This document shows positions 53,173-61,946 of a stretch of DNA of 64,000 nt, in pieces; positions within the stretch are counted from its first letter, which is position 1, and the number at the start of each line of letters is the position of its first letter. A program made the translations under genes and the position numbers. Origin of the DNA: Leifsonia sp. Root4 (lineage in GTDB: Bacteria > Actinomycetota > Actinomycetes > Actinomycetales > Microbacteriaceae); the NCBI RefSeq assembly GCF_001425085.1, contig NZ_LMDN01000004.1, positions 62,001 to 126,000 of the forward strand, given 5' to 3'. A model generated the notes under the pieces. That model saw only the letters and a program-made list of their open reading frames with translations. It was not told the origin of the DNA and did not search any database.

Positions 53173-54570
53173 TCAGGCTCGAGCCTGCGTGCCCGTCGAG
53201 ATGTCGACCATCTCCTCGCGGGGAACGACCTTGATCCGCTCGCGGCCCTGACCGGCGCCGAGCGCCTTCTCGTGCTCGTCGAGGTTGTGCCAGCCGTCGA
53301 GGTCGGTGTAGCGGATGCCGCGCTCATCGAGCATCGTGACGACGCTCTCTTCGCTGGGCTGCTCCGGGCTCCACCAGTTGCCGACGTCGTTGATCAGGTG
53401 CCGCACGGTCTCCATCGCGTCGGACTTCGTGTGCCCGATGAGGCCGACAGGCCCGCGCTTGATCCAGCCGGTGGCGTAGACGCCGTACATCTGCTGGCTC
53501 GTGCCGGTCTCCGGGTCCTTGACGAGCACCTGGCCCTCGCGGTTCGGGATGACGCCGCGTTTCTTGTCGAACGGCACGGCGGACAGCGGCGAGCCGAAGT
53601 AGCCGACGGCGCGGTAGATCGCCTGGATCGGGATCTCGCGGATCTCTCCGGTGCCGACGACGCCACCCTCGCCGTCTGGCGCAGTGCGCTCGAAGCGGAA
53701 GGCACCGACACGGCCGGTGGGCTGACCGTTCTCGATCGCCTCGACGACCTCGACCGGCTTGGCGAAGAAGTGCAGGTGCAGGCGGCGGCTGGCCTGCCCG
53801 ACCTCGCGCTGGCGCCACTGGTTCAGCACCTTGTCGATCACGAAGACCTGCTTGTTGCCGGAGACGGCGGCTCGGGCGGCATCGTCGTAGTCGAAGTCCT
53901 CGTCGTAGACGATAATGTCGACGTCGCGCAGCTCACCGAGTTCGCGCAGCTCAAGCGGCGTGAACTTGACCGAGGTCGGCCCGCGGCGCCCGAAGACGTG
54001 CACATCGGTGACGGGCGATTCCTTGAGACCGGCGTAGACGTTGTCCGGGATCTCGGTGACGAGCAGGTCGTCCGCGTGCTTGGCGAGGATGCGCGAAACG
54101 TCGAGGGCGACGTTTCCGTTGCCGATGACGGCGACCTCACGGGCCTCGAGCGGCCAGCTGCGCGGGTAGTCGGGGTGCCCGTCGAACCAGCTGACGAATT
54201 CCGCGGCGCCGTAGCTGCCATCGAGCTCGATGCCGGGGATGGCCAGGTCGGCGTCCTTGACGGCGCCGGTGGCGAAGATCACGGCGTTGTAGTGCCTCTT
54301 CAGGTCATCGAGGGTGATGTCGGTGCCGAACTTGACGTTGCCGAAGATGCGGATGTCGCCGCGGTCGAGCACCTCGCGCAGGGCGTTGATGATGCCCTTG
54401 ATGCGGGGGTGATCCGGTGCGACGCCGTAGCGGACGAGGCCGTACGGGGCAGGCAGCGCGTCGAAGAGGTCGATGGACACGTCGAAGGCCTTCTCGGCCT
54501 TCAACAGGATGTCGGCAGCGTAGATGCCGGCGGGGCCGGCTCCGACGATGGCCAAACGCAGCTTGGTCAT
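53173..54570 (-). CDS. fprA: Ferredoxin-NADP reductase, FprA type
   Basis: 465 residues. FAD motif LRLAIVGAGPAGIYAADILL at the N-terminus, PYGLVRYGVAPDHPRIKGI typical of adrenodoxin-reductase-like FprA, NADP motif VAVIGNGNVALDVSRIL, and YATGWIKRGPVGLIGHTKSDAMETV. It moves electrons between NADPH and ferredoxin. AGGA lies upstream of the ATG. It is cotranscribed with the polyprenyl synthase (18-base gap). Confidence 0.93.
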   Translation of the reverse strand: MTKLRLAIVGAGPAGIYAADILLKAEKAFDVSIDLFDALPAPYGLVRYGVAPDHPRIKGIINALREVLDRGDIRIFGNVKFGTDITLDDLKRHYNAVIFATGAVKDADLAIPGIELDGSYGAAEFVSWFDGHPDYPRSWPLEAREVAVIGNGNVALDVSRILAKHADDLLVTEIPDNVYAGLKESPVTDVHVFGRRGPTSVKFTPLELRELGELRDVDIIVYDEDFDYDDAARAAVSGNKQVFVIDKVLNQWRQREVGQASRRLHLHFFAKPVEVVEAIENGQPTGRVGAFRFERTAPDGEGGVVGTGEIREIPIQAIYRAVGYFGSPLSAVPFDKKRGVIPNREGQVLVKDPETGTSQQMYGVYATGWIKRGPVGLIGHTKSDAMETVRHLINDVGNWWSPEQPSEESVVTMLDERGIRYTDLDGWHNLDEHEKALGAGQGRERIKVVPREEMVDISTGTQARA

Positions 54571-54588
54571 AGGTTCGTCCTCACGGGT

Positions 54589-55692
54589 CTAACTGGAGCG
54601 CTCGACGATGGTGTCGGCAAAACGGGTCAGTGCTTTCTTGACGCTGCCGTCGGGCAGCGGGGCCAGTGCGGCCACGGCATTGCGGGCCCAGAGGTGGGCC
54701 TCGGCCAGGGTTGCGGTCGTCACGGCGTGCTCGCGCAGCTCGTCGACGAGCGCGGCGCTTCGGGCGATCGCCTCGGCGCGCACGACGGGGTCGGCGTCGA
54801 GTTCCGGCAGTGGGATGCCGAGCACGTGCTGCTGCAGGCGCTCGAGCAGATCGGCCGCCCCGGCATCCGTCAGCGCCATCTCGCGCAGGCGGAGCAGCGG
54901 CAGCGTGACGACGCCGGCGTGCAGGTCGGTTCCGGGAACCTTGCCGGTGGCCTCTGGCTGCTCTGAGAGGTCGATCACGTCGTCGATCAGCTGGAACGCG
55001 ACGCCGATGCGCTCACCGAACTCAACGATGGGGCGCTCGAACTCGCTCGGGGCCTTCGAGAAGATGATGCCGGCCTGCGCGGCGGCGGCGATGAGCGAGC
55101 CGGTCTTGTCTGCGAGCACGTTGATGTAGTGCTCCACCGGGTCGTCCTCTGGATTCGGGCCGACCGTCTCGTGCAGCTGGCCGAGGACCAGGCGCTCGAA
55201 TGTATCGGCCTGCAGCCGGATTGCATCCTCGCCGAGTCTGGCCATGAGCTGGCTGGCGCGGGCGAAGAGCAGGTCGCCGGCGAGGATGGCGACGGAGTTG
55301 CCCCATACGGCCTGCGCGCTCGGAACACCGCGGCGCATGTCGGCGTCGTCCATGACGTCGTCGTGGTAGAGCGAGGCGAGGTGGGTGATCTCGATGGCCT
55401 GGGCCGCCGTGACGACGTCCTCTGTGACGCCGTCGCCGAGGTGGGCCGTGAGCAGGGTGAGCATCGGCCGCACCCGCTTGCCGCCGGCGTTCAGCAGGTA
55501 GCGCGTCGTGACATCGGCGATCGCATCGGCAAAACCGACCTCGCGCAGGAGCCCGGCCTCGACGAGCTCAAGCCCTGCATCGATCGATTTGGCGAGGCTG
55601 CGGTCGGCTGCGCTCGCAAAGATGCGATCGCTCAGGCCGAGCTGCGATGCAAGGGCACTGCCGCGACGCACAACGGGGACACTCGGTTTCAC
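54589..55692 (-). CDS. Long-chain polyprenyl diphosphate synthase
   Basis: 367 residues. The first Asp-rich motif DDVMD is at 111-115 and the second, DDVID, at 237-241. Small residues (Ala106, Ser107) at positions 5 and 4 before the first motif point to a long product, suited to the menaquinone side chain. GTG start at 55692 with TAGGCT 6 bases upstream (leaderless), although menG lies just 27 bases upstream. It joins IPP units to an allylic primer. Confidence 0.92.
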   Translation of the reverse strand: MKPSVPVVRRGSALASQLGLSDRIFASAADRSLAKSIDAGLELVEAGLLREVGFADAIADVTTRYLLNAGGKRVRPMLTLLTAHLGDGVTEDVVTAAQAIEITHLASLYHDDVMDDADMRRGVPSAQAVWGNSVAILAGDLLFARASQLMARLGEDAIRLQADTFERLVLGQLHETVGPNPEDDPVEHYINVLADKTGSLIAAAAQAGIIFSKAPSEFERPIVEFGERIGVAFQLIDDVIDLSEQPEATGKVPGTDLHAGVVTLPLLRLREMALTDAGAADLLERLQQHVLGIPLPELDADPVVRAEAIARSAALVDELREHAVTTATLAEAHLWARNAVAALAPLPDGSVKKALTRFADTIVERSS

Positions 55693-55698
55693 TGTTCC

Positions 55699-55704
55699 AG
55701 CCTA
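55699..55704 (-). promoter_or_regulatory. -10 box TAGGCT for leaderless polyprenyl synthase gene
   Basis: TAGGCT, 6-base spacer, GTG at 55692. Confidence 0.55.
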
Positions 55705-55719
55705 ACGATTGCGATGTGC

Positions 55720-56754
55720 TCAGGATGCCGCGAGATCGGGCGACGCCGATGCCTCGGCGGAGGGGGCCGGCTTCGAGGCCGCGGGCTTCTTCGCCGCGGC
55801 GGGCTTCGCGGCGGTCGACGTCTTCGCTGCGGCCGGCTTTGCTGCCGTCGGCTTCTTCGCCGCGGCCGGCTTTGCTGCCGCCGACTTTGCTGCCGCCGAC
55901 TTCTTTTCGGCTTCGGGCTTCTCGGCGGCAGGCTTCTCTGTTGTAGCGGCTGCCGCCTTGTCGACCGGGGTCGTCGGCCGGGCCGCTGGCTTGTTCGCCG
56001 AGGCCGGCTCTTTCGCGGCCTCCGGCTGTGCGGCCGCGGGCGTAACCGCATCGAGCGGTTTCACGCCGCGGTGCAGCGCGACAACGCCGAGCGTCAGGTT
56101 GCGGTGCTCAACCTGCGTGAATCCGGCGCGCTTCAGCCAGCCGGCGAGGGTCTGCTGGTCGGGCCAATCGCGAATCGACTCATTGAGGTAGTCATAGGCC
56201 GAGTCGTTGGAGCTGGAGAGCTTGACCATGGCGGGCATCACGAAGCGCTGGTAGCAGCCGTAACCCCAGCGCACGAAGCCGGCTGGCGGGGTCGAGAACT
56301 CGCAGATGACGACGCGCCCACCCGGCTTGGTCACCCGGAAGAACTCGGCGAGTGCTTTCTCGGGCTCGACGACGTTGCGCAGGCCGAAGCTGATGGTGAC
56401 CGCGTCGAACTCGTTGTCGGCGAAGGGCAGCGCCGTGGCATCCGCCTCGACGAACTCGACATTCGCGAGGTGGGCCTGACGCCGGCGGCCGACGTCGATC
56501 ATGCCCGGCGAGAAGTCGGCGGCAACGACGTGGGCGCCGCTGGCGGCGAGACTCGCGCTCGAGGTGCCGGTTCCGGCGGCGACATCCAGGATGCGCTCGC
56601 CGCGACGGGGGGCGACGGCCTTGGTCGTGGCAACGCGCCACAGGGTGGCGTTGCCCATGCTCAGGACGGCATTCGTGCGGTCGTAGCCCTCTGCGACCTC
56701 ATCGAACATGGCGGCGACTTGCGCCGGGCGCTTGCTCAGGTCTGCTTTGGTCAC
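55720..56754 (-). CDS. menG: Demethylmenaquinone methyltransferase MenG/UbiE with an Ala/Lys/Pro-rich tail
   Basis: 344 residues. Residues 1-232 are the complete MenG enzyme: MFDEVAEGYDRTNAVLSMGNATLWR, SAM motif ILDVAAGTGTSSASLA, ADFSPGMIDVGRRR, ISFGLRNVVEPEKALAEFFRVTKPGG. It methylates demethylmenaquinone in the last step of menaquinone synthesis. Residues 233-344 are a low-complexity extension of repeated AAKPAA/KKPTAAKP units with many lysines, like histone H1-type or HU tails, absent from usual 230-residue MenG. GTG start at 56754, 7 bases after TAGACT. Confidence 0.93.
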   Translation of the reverse strand: MTKADLSKRPAQVAAMFDEVAEGYDRTNAVLSMGNATLWRVATTKAVAPRRGERILDVAAGTGTSSASLAASGAHVVAADFSPGMIDVGRRRQAHLANVEFVEADATALPFADNEFDAVTISFGLRNVVEPEKALAEFFRVTKPGGRVVICEFSTPPAGFVRWGYGCYQRFVMPAMVKLSSSNDSAYDYLNESIRDWPDQQTLAGWLKRAGFTQVEHRNLTLGVVALHRGVKPLDAVTPAAAQPEAAKEPASANKPAARPTTPVDKAAAATTEKPAAEKPEAEKKSAAAKSAAAKPAAAKKPTAAKPAAAKTSTAAKPAAAKKPAASKPAPSAEASASPDLAAS

Positions 56755-56761
56755 GTGCTCA

Positions 56762-56767
56762 AGTCTA
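56762..56767 (-). promoter_or_regulatory. -10 box TAGACT for leaderless menG
   Basis: TAGACT, 7-base spacer, GTG at 56754. Confidence 0.6.
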
Positions 56768-56852
56768 TCCAGCACGGAGGCCCCTGCCTGAGAGTTGCCG
56801 CAACCCTCGCTGGGAGCCGCCACGCCGCACCTGCACGCTGCGTCGCGAGTCG

Positions 56853-56858
56853 TAGGCT
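56853..56858 (+). promoter_or_regulatory. -10 box TAGGCT for leaderless menF
   Basis: TAGGCT, spacer GGGGCA (6 bases), GTG at 56865. Confidence 0.6.
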
Positions 56859-56864
56859 GGGGCA

Positions 56865-58145
56865 GTGACTGTTTCGGATGTCGGCCTCCCCTCGCTGCAT
56901 GTGGAGACCACTCCGCTGCCCGCTCAGCTCGACGATCTGGCGCAACTCGTGGCCCTCGTCGACCCCAGCGATCCCCTGCTCTGGCAGCGTCGCGGCGACG
57001 GTCTCGCCGGAATCGGCGAGCTGGTGCGCCTCGAGTTCCACGGGCCCAACCGCTTCAGCGACGCTGCGGCCGCCTGGCGTGAAATCGTGCAGCGCTCGAC
57101 CGTGCTTGACCCGCTCGGTGTTCCGGGCTCCGGCCTGCTCGCGTTCGGCGCCTTCGCGTTCTCGGCTCTCTCGGAGCAGAGCAGTGTGCTCATCGTTCCG
57201 GAACTCATCGTCGGCAAGCGCGACGGCCGCTGCTGGGTGACCCGGGTGAGCCACGAGGATGCCGCGGCATCCGGCTCCGCGTCCGACTCGACCGACCGGG
57301 TGCCCTCCGCGCGGCCGTTCGGCCCCGAGTTCAGCGTGACGCTCAGCCCCGGGGCGCTCGACCATGCCGGCTACCTGGCGCTGGTCCAGGAGGCGATCGC
57401 GCGCATCAACCGACACGAGGTCGGCAAGGTCGTGCTCGCCCGCGATCTGGTCGGGCGGCTCCCGGAGGGCGCCGACCTCCGGCGGGTGCTGCGCGAACTC
57501 GCCGCCGGCTACCCGGACTGCTGGACGTACGCCGTCGATGGCCTCATCGGCTCCAGCCCCGAGACTCTGATCCGCGCCCACCATGGCGATCTCAGCGCCC
57601 GCGTGCTCGCCGGCACGATCTCCCGCGGGCCGGACCCGGCCAGCGACCAGGCCGCCGCCGTCGCCCTCGCCACCTCCGAGAAAGACAACGACGAGCACGA
57701 GTTCGCCGTGCAAAGCCTCCTCGTCTCGCTTCGCCCGCACGCCAGCCACGTCGCGGCCGACGAGGTGCCGTTCACGCTCAAGCTGCCGAACCTCTGGCAC
57801 CTTGCGACCGACATCGAGGGCACGCTCAGCGACGGCTCGACCTCGCTCGACTTGATCGCCGCACTGCACCCGACGGCCGCGGTCGCGGGCACCCCGACCG
57901 ATGTCGCGCTCACCGTGATCGACGAGCTGGAGCCCTTCGACCGCGGCCGCTACGCCGGTCCCGTCGGGTGGGTGGACGCCGCGGGCGACGGCGAGTGGGC
58001 GATCGCCTTGCGCTGCGCCCAGATCGACGGGCGCGGTGGCATCCGGGCATATGCCGGTTGCGGCATAGTCGCGGAATCCCAGCCGGAGCAGGAGCTCGCG
58101 GAGTCCCGCATGAAGTTCCGCCCCATGGTCGAGGCGCTGCTCTAA
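56865..58145 (+). CDS. menF: Isochorismate synthase MenF
   Basis: 426 residues of the chorismate-binding family. Conserved blocks: HEVGKVVLARDLVG, TYAVDGLIGSSPETLIRAHHGDLSARVLAGTISRG, ATSEKDNDEHEFAVQSLLVSLRP, LWHLATDIEGTL, and C-terminal GRYAGPVGWVDAAGDGEWAIALRCAQIDG, YAGCGIVAESQPEQELAES. Converts chorismate to isochorismate, first step of menaquinone synthesis. Divergent from menG; a 110-base gap holds both promoters. Confidence 0.93.
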   Translation: MTVSDVGLPSLHVETTPLPAQLDDLAQLVALVDPSDPLLWQRRGDGLAGIGELVRLEFHGPNRFSDAAAAWREIVQRSTVLDPLGVPGSGLLAFGAFAFSALSEQSSVLIVPELIVGKRDGRCWVTRVSHEDAAASGSASDSTDRVPSARPFGPEFSVTLSPGALDHAGYLALVQEAIARINRHEVGKVVLARDLVGRLPEGADLRRVLRELAAGYPDCWTYAVDGLIGSSPETLIRAHHGDLSARVLAGTISRGPDPASDQAAAVALATSEKDNDEHEFAVQSLLVSLRPHASHVAADEVPFTLKLPNLWHLATDIEGTLSDGSTSLDLIAALHPTAAVAGTPTDVALTVIDELEPFDRGRYAGPVGWVDAAGDGEWAIALRCAQIDGRGGIRAYAGCGIVAESQPEQELAESRMKFRPMVEALL

Positions 58146-58155
58146 CCGCTGCCCG

Positions 58156-58398
58156 CGCTGGTTGAGTAGGCCGTCTACGGCCGTATCGAAACCGAGGCCG
58201 TATCGAAACCGAGGCCAGCGCGAAAACGCCAGCCCGTGAGGCCTCGATACGCTCGTTCCTCGCTACTCGACCAACAACCCGTGCGCGACAACCCCGCTGG
58301 TTGAGTAGGCCGTCTACGGCCGTATCGAAACCGAGGCCTGCGCGAAACGCCAGCCCGTGGGGCCTCGATACGCTCGTTCCTCGCTACTCGACCAACAA
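58156..58398. repeat. Two copies of a ~100-120-bp palindromic element
   Basis: Each copy reads CGCTGGTTGAGTAGGCCGTC, ..., GATACGCTCGTTCCTCGCTA, CTCGACCAACAA. Copy 1 is 58156-58277, copy 2 is 58295-58398. Copy 1 has an internal duplication of GAGGCCGTATCGAAACC. The outer ends pair as an inverted repeat. They lie between convergent menF and ppk2, ending 4 bases from the ppk2 stop. Confidence 0.87.
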
Positions 58399-58402
58399 GC
58401 GG

Positions 58403-59263
58403 TCAGGACGCCGCGAGGCGCGCCTTCTCGGCGGCGACGTCGAAGTCGGCGACCGGCCAGCTCAGCTTCATGTCACGCAGGGCGTCGATCAACAGCTGCT
58501 GTACGGCGATTCTGGTGAACCACTTCTTGTCGGCCGGGATCACAAACCAGGGAGCGGCATCCGTCGAGGTCCGATCGAAGACAAGCTGATACGCCTCATG
58601 GTATTTCGGCAGGAGCAGGCGCTCATCGATGTCGCCGGGGTTGAACTTCCAGTGCTTCTCCGGCCGGTCGAGGCGCTCCTGCAGGCGCGCCTTCTGCTCA
58701 TCCCGGCCGAGGTGCAACATCACCTTGATCACCGTGGTGTCGTCGTCGACGAGCTCCTGTTCGAAGGCGTTGATCGCCTCATAGCGGCGCTCGAGCTCCT
58801 CTGCCGGAGCCAGCTCACGCACCCGGGCGATCAGTACGTCTTCGTAGTGTGAGCGGTCGAAGACGCCGATCATCCCGGCGCTCGGGGCATGCGGGCGCAC
58901 CCGCCACAGGAAGTCGTGCTCGAGTTCCTCCGCGGTCGGCTTCTTGAACGCCGCGAGCTCAACGCCCTGCGGGTCGACCGATCCGACGACGTGGCGCAGG
59001 ATGCCGCCCTTTCCGGCCGTGTCCATGGCCTGCAGCACCAACAGGATCTTGCGGTTATCGCCGAGTCGGCTGTTGGCGAAGAGCATCTCCTGCAGGCCGT
59101 CGAGCTGCGCCGCACCGGCGGCGAGGTGCCCGACCGCGGTCTTCTTGTCGCCCGAGTACCCCGGGGTCGAGCCGGTGTCGACGTCGGCCAGCACGAAGCC
59201 GGGGCGCACGCGCAGGCCCTCGCTCGGATCGACATCCCAGATTCCCTGTGCTGCAGTGCCCAC
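58403..59263 (-). CDS. ppk2: PPK2-family polyphosphate kinase (polyphosphate:nucleotide phosphotransferase)
   Basis: About 286 residues. Walker A-like KILLVLQAMDTAGKGGILRHV, FDRSHYEDVLIARV (Walker B and lid region), and the C-terminal HWKFNPGDIDERLLLPKYHEAYQLVFDRTSTDAAPWFVIPADKKWFTRI are the PPK2 signature. It transfers phosphate from polyphosphate to nucleotides, or the reverse. GTG start at 59263 is supported by GGGGAGCC just upstream. Class I or III cannot be fixed here. Confidence 0.92.
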   Translation of the reverse strand: MGTAAQGIWDVDPSEGLRVRPGFVLADVDTGSTPGYSGDKKTAVGHLAAGAAQLDGLQEMLFANSRLGDNRKILLVLQAMDTAGKGGILRHVVGSVDPQGVELAAFKKPTAEELEHDFLWRVRPHAPSAGMIGVFDRSHYEDVLIARVRELAPAEELERRYEAINAFEQELVDDDTTVIKVMLHLGRDEQKARLQERLDRPEKHWKFNPGDIDERLLLPKYHEAYQLVFDRTSTDAAPWFVIPADKKWFTRIAVQQLLIDALRDMKLSWPVADFDVAAEKARLAAS

Positions 59264-59510
59264 GGTGGCTCCCCTCACAACGCTGTACCCCCATACTGTC
59301 GTGCCGGGCGGGCCTGCGCACCCCCGATCTGCGGATGCCGCGGCGCCAGCCTCCGCAAGCCATCCCCCCGAACGGTCCCTGCCGCGTTCCTGGCGCGGGC
59401 GCTCCGCCGGGGTTTCGGTCGGCGCGCCGCCGATTCCGGCCACCGTTACGGCGTGTCGACGGAATCTCCGGCCGAGCGTACGGGGCAGGCGGCCGGTTCA
59501 GTCGGCCGGC
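59264..59510. other. Intergenic region between menD and ppk2
   Basis: 247 bases, both flanking genes on the minus strand. No gene or clear repeat seen. CAGTATGGG near 59296 on the minus strand may hold the ppk2 promoter. Confidence 0.4.
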
Positions 59511-61415
59511 TCAGCGGGGCAGCGGAATCTCGATGATCGACGGGCCGGTGGTGGGCGCTGTCAGAGCCTCGCTCAACCCGCCGCGGGTGCTCACCAGCGT
59601 GTGCTGCCAGCCGGCCGCGGCGGCGATCGACGCGAAGTCGGCGCTGTGCGGGGTGAACTGCACTCGGTCGAAGGCGTCGCGCGGAGCGCGCTGTGCGACC
59701 TCGAGCGTGTCGAAGATCGTCCCGCCACCGTCGTTGCCGATGATCAGCTGCACCCGGGGGCGCGTCTCGCCGACGCCGAAGAAGAGGGATGACACGTCAT
59801 GGATGACGGCGAGATCACCGAGCAGCACGCGCACGGTGCCCGTGCCCGCGGGGGCGGCCAGCGCGATGCCGATGGCCGTGGCGATCGTGCCGTCGATCCC
59901 GGCGAGACCCCGGTTGGCGTGAACCGGGATCTTCTTGCCCGGCACGACGCGATCGGCCTCACGGATCAAGCGGCTCGCGCCGAACACGAGGCGGTCCATG
60001 GGCCAGCTCGCCGCCCAGACGGCCTGCACGAGGCTGCTGCGCGTGAGGGGCTCGCGGATGGCGCGGAACTCCGCCGCGACGTACTCCCGCTGCGCGGCGA
60101 AGTTCTCGACGTGCCCGCCGAGTGCGACGCCGCTGCGAAGAGGCCCATGCGCTGCACCGGGATCCGTCGCGGAATCGGCGGCCGCACTCGAGTCGGCCAA
60201 TCCCCCTGCGTCTCGTATGCTTCTGCTGGCATGTACCCAGCGACCGACCCAGCGGCGCTCCTCGGCACTCGGCGCACCGGCCGTCGTGGTGACCCGCTCG
60301 GCGCGCTGTGCGCTGCGCGATGGGTCGAACCATTCACGGCCGACGGCGTCGACCACGATGGTCGCGACACCCGGGCGGGCGATGAGCGCCGGTACCTCGC
60401 GGCTGAGCGTCGGGTGGCCGAACACGACGACACGCTCGACCGTGTCGCCGAACTCGGGTGCCCACTCCGGGGAACCGAGGAGTTCGCGGGCCGCGACGAC
60501 GAGGTTCGGGCCGAAGCGTGCCCCGCTCGACACCTCGGCCAGCAGCGGCCAGTGACCGGAACGGGCGAACGCCTCGGCGTCGGCTCCCGCGCCGGCACCG
60601 GCGACGACAATGGTGCCGGGTCCGCGCGGGATCTCGGTGACCTCCGCGGCGGCCGCCCTCGCGGCGCTGGCACCGTCGGGCTGCGGGGCCGCACTGTCTA
60701 GTGTCGCGTCGCCGCCAACGCCGGCGGCACCGGTGCCATGGGAAGAATCGGTGGCGGCAGCGGCACGCTCAGCCCATTCGGCCGCGAACTGGGCGAGCGC
60801 GGCATCCGGGATCGGTGCGGAGAGCGGCTCGCGGAGCGCCAGGTTGAGGTGAACGGGGCCGGGCTCCGGGGCCCCGAGCGCCGCCTCCCAGGCGGCTCGG
60901 GCGCGGTCCAGCGCATCCGAGCGCTCGGCCGGATGGCCTTCGGGTGCGGGAACGTCCGCGCTGAGACGAGCGGCTGGCCCGAAGAGGCCGGTCTGCACCG
61001 TGGTCTGATTCGCCCGGATGCCGCGCATCTCGTCTGGCCGGTCGGCCGAGAGCACCACGAGCGGCACCCGGCCGTGGCTGGCCTCAAGCACCGCTGGCAG
61101 CAGGTGCGCCGGCGCGCTGCCGGATGTGGTGACGACGAGGGCGGGGGTGCCGCTCTCGACGGCGAGGCCGAGGGCGGTGAAGCCGGCGCTGCGCTCGTCG
61201 ATGCGCACGTGCAACCGCACCGCGCCGAGCCGTTCCAGCTCGGCCGAGGCCAGGGCGAGCGCCTGCGAGCGGGAGCCGGGGCTCACGACGATGTGGCGCA
61301 CGCCGAGGCGCACGAATTCGCTCAAGAGCGCCCAGGCGTAGTCGCTGGCCGGGCTGCCACTGGGCGCGTGGCCGTCAACGCCGTCGGCCGGGCGGGAGTC
61401 GTCGGCCTCAGGCAT
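59511..61415 (-). CDS. menD: SEPHCHC synthase MenD
   Basis: 634 residues, thiamine-diphosphate enzyme. N-terminal pyrimidine domain HIVVSPGSRSQALALA, RIDERSAGFTALGLA, TTSGSAPAHLLPAVLEA. C-terminal cofactor motif GDLAVIHDVSSLFFG and IIGNDGGGTIFDTLE. It joins isochorismate and 2-oxoglutarate. It is somewhat long because of an Ala/Gly-rich insertion near residues 215-260 and another near 420-440. The start overlaps the preceding gene by 8 bases. Confidence 0.93.
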   Translation of the reverse strand: MPEADDSRPADGVDGHAPSGSPASDYAWALLSEFVRLGVRHIVVSPGSRSQALALASAELERLGAVRLHVRIDERSAGFTALGLAVESGTPALVVTTSGSAPAHLLPAVLEASHGRVPLVVLSADRPDEMRGIRANQTTVQTGLFGPAARLSADVPAPEGHPAERSDALDRARAAWEAALGAPEPGPVHLNLALREPLSAPIPDAALAQFAAEWAERAAAATDSSHGTGAAGVGGDATLDSAAPQPDGASAARAAAAEVTEIPRGPGTIVVAGAGAGADAEAFARSGHWPLLAEVSSGARFGPNLVVAARELLGSPEWAPEFGDTVERVVVFGHPTLSREVPALIARPGVATIVVDAVGREWFDPSRSAQRAERVTTTAGAPSAEERRWVGRWVHASRSIRDAGGLADSSAAADSATDPGAAHGPLRSGVALGGHVENFAAQREYVAAEFRAIREPLTRSSLVQAVWAASWPMDRLVFGASRLIREADRVVPGKKIPVHANRGLAGIDGTIATAIGIALAAPAGTGTVRVLLGDLAVIHDVSSLFFGVGETRPRVQLIIGNDGGGTIFDTLEVAQRAPRDAFDRVQFTPHSADFASIAAAAGWQHTLVSTRGGLSEALTAPTTGPSIIEIPLPR

Positions 61416-61851
61416 CCCGCGAACCGGGTGCGCCGGGGGTATCGCCGGTGCCGTCGGCATCGCCGGTTGGATTCGGCTTCGCGTCGGGGGTCGCCCTGTC
61501 ATCCGCAGGCTTCTCAGAGGCGGATGCCGGGCCGCCGTCGAGGTCTGCGAGCTCTTCCTCGAGCTTGCGGATGCGCAGCTCCTGCTCGGCGTCGCGGCCG
61601 AGCTGGCCGAGGAACTCGAGGTCGTCGTCCGGTGCCATGGTTCGCGGCTGCCGGGCGACGGAGCCGCGGCGACCGCGGCCAACGACGATCCAGAGCAGCG
61701 GACCGATGATCGGGACGAAGAGCACGACCAGGATCCACGCGAAACGCGGCAGGCCCCGGATGCGGTTGCGGTCGAACAGCGCGGCATCGACAAGCGCGTA
61801 CACCGTGAGCACCACGGTCGCGACTGCGAGTCCAACAAGCAGGCGGGTCAT
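61408..61851 (-). CDS. PLD-nuclease N-terminal-type membrane protein
   Basis: 147 residues. Two helices (LLVGLAVATVVLTVYALVDAAL and PRFAWILVVLFVPIIGPLLWIVVG) form the PLDc_N domain. A polar, acidic tail follows with a short coiled-coil segment (DAEQELRIRKLEEELADLDGG). No phospholipase domain. Such genes often lie next to menD in actinobacteria. Leaderless: ATG at 61851, 6 bases after TAGACT. Confidence 0.87.
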   Translation of the reverse strand: MTRLLVGLAVATVVLTVYALVDAALFDRNRIRGLPRFAWILVVLFVPIIGPLLWIVVGRGRRGSVARQPRTMAPDDDLEFLGQLGRDAEQELRIRKLEEELADLDGGPASASEKPADDRATPDAKPNPTGDADGTGDTPGAPGSRDA

Positions 61852-61857
61852 GCCCCC

Positions 61858-61863
61858 AGTCTA
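61858..61863 (-). promoter_or_regulatory. -10 box TAGACT for leaderless PLDc_N gene
   Basis: TAGACT, spacer of 6, ATG at 61851. Confidence 0.6.
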
Positions 61864-61934
61864 GGCCGGAAGGGTGGGAGCGAGCTGGCGGTCACCGCGG
61901 TTCTCACACGGCTCCTGCACAGCGCGCGCCGCCG

Positions 61935-61940
61935 TAGACT
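61935..61940 (+). promoter_or_regulatory. -10 box TAGACT for leaderless DUF4229 gene
   Basis: TAGACT, spacer GAAGGG, GTG at 61947. GAAGGGG adjoining the GTG is too close to serve as a ribosome site. Confidence 0.6.
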
Positions 61941-61946
61941 GAAGGG

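Noticed and set aside
52408-54966. 852-codon plus-strand frame over the prepilin peptidase and fprA genes
   Set aside because: No family features and it spans intergenic DNA; both minus-strand genes have complete motifs.
58156-58398. Insertion sequence
   Set aside because: No transposase frame and only about 100 bp per copy. Treated as a palindromic intergenic element.
59511-61838. MenD extended through the PLDc_N gene
   Set aside because: The upstream part is the shadow of the PLDc_N frame. The ATG at 61415 fits the MenD N-terminus.
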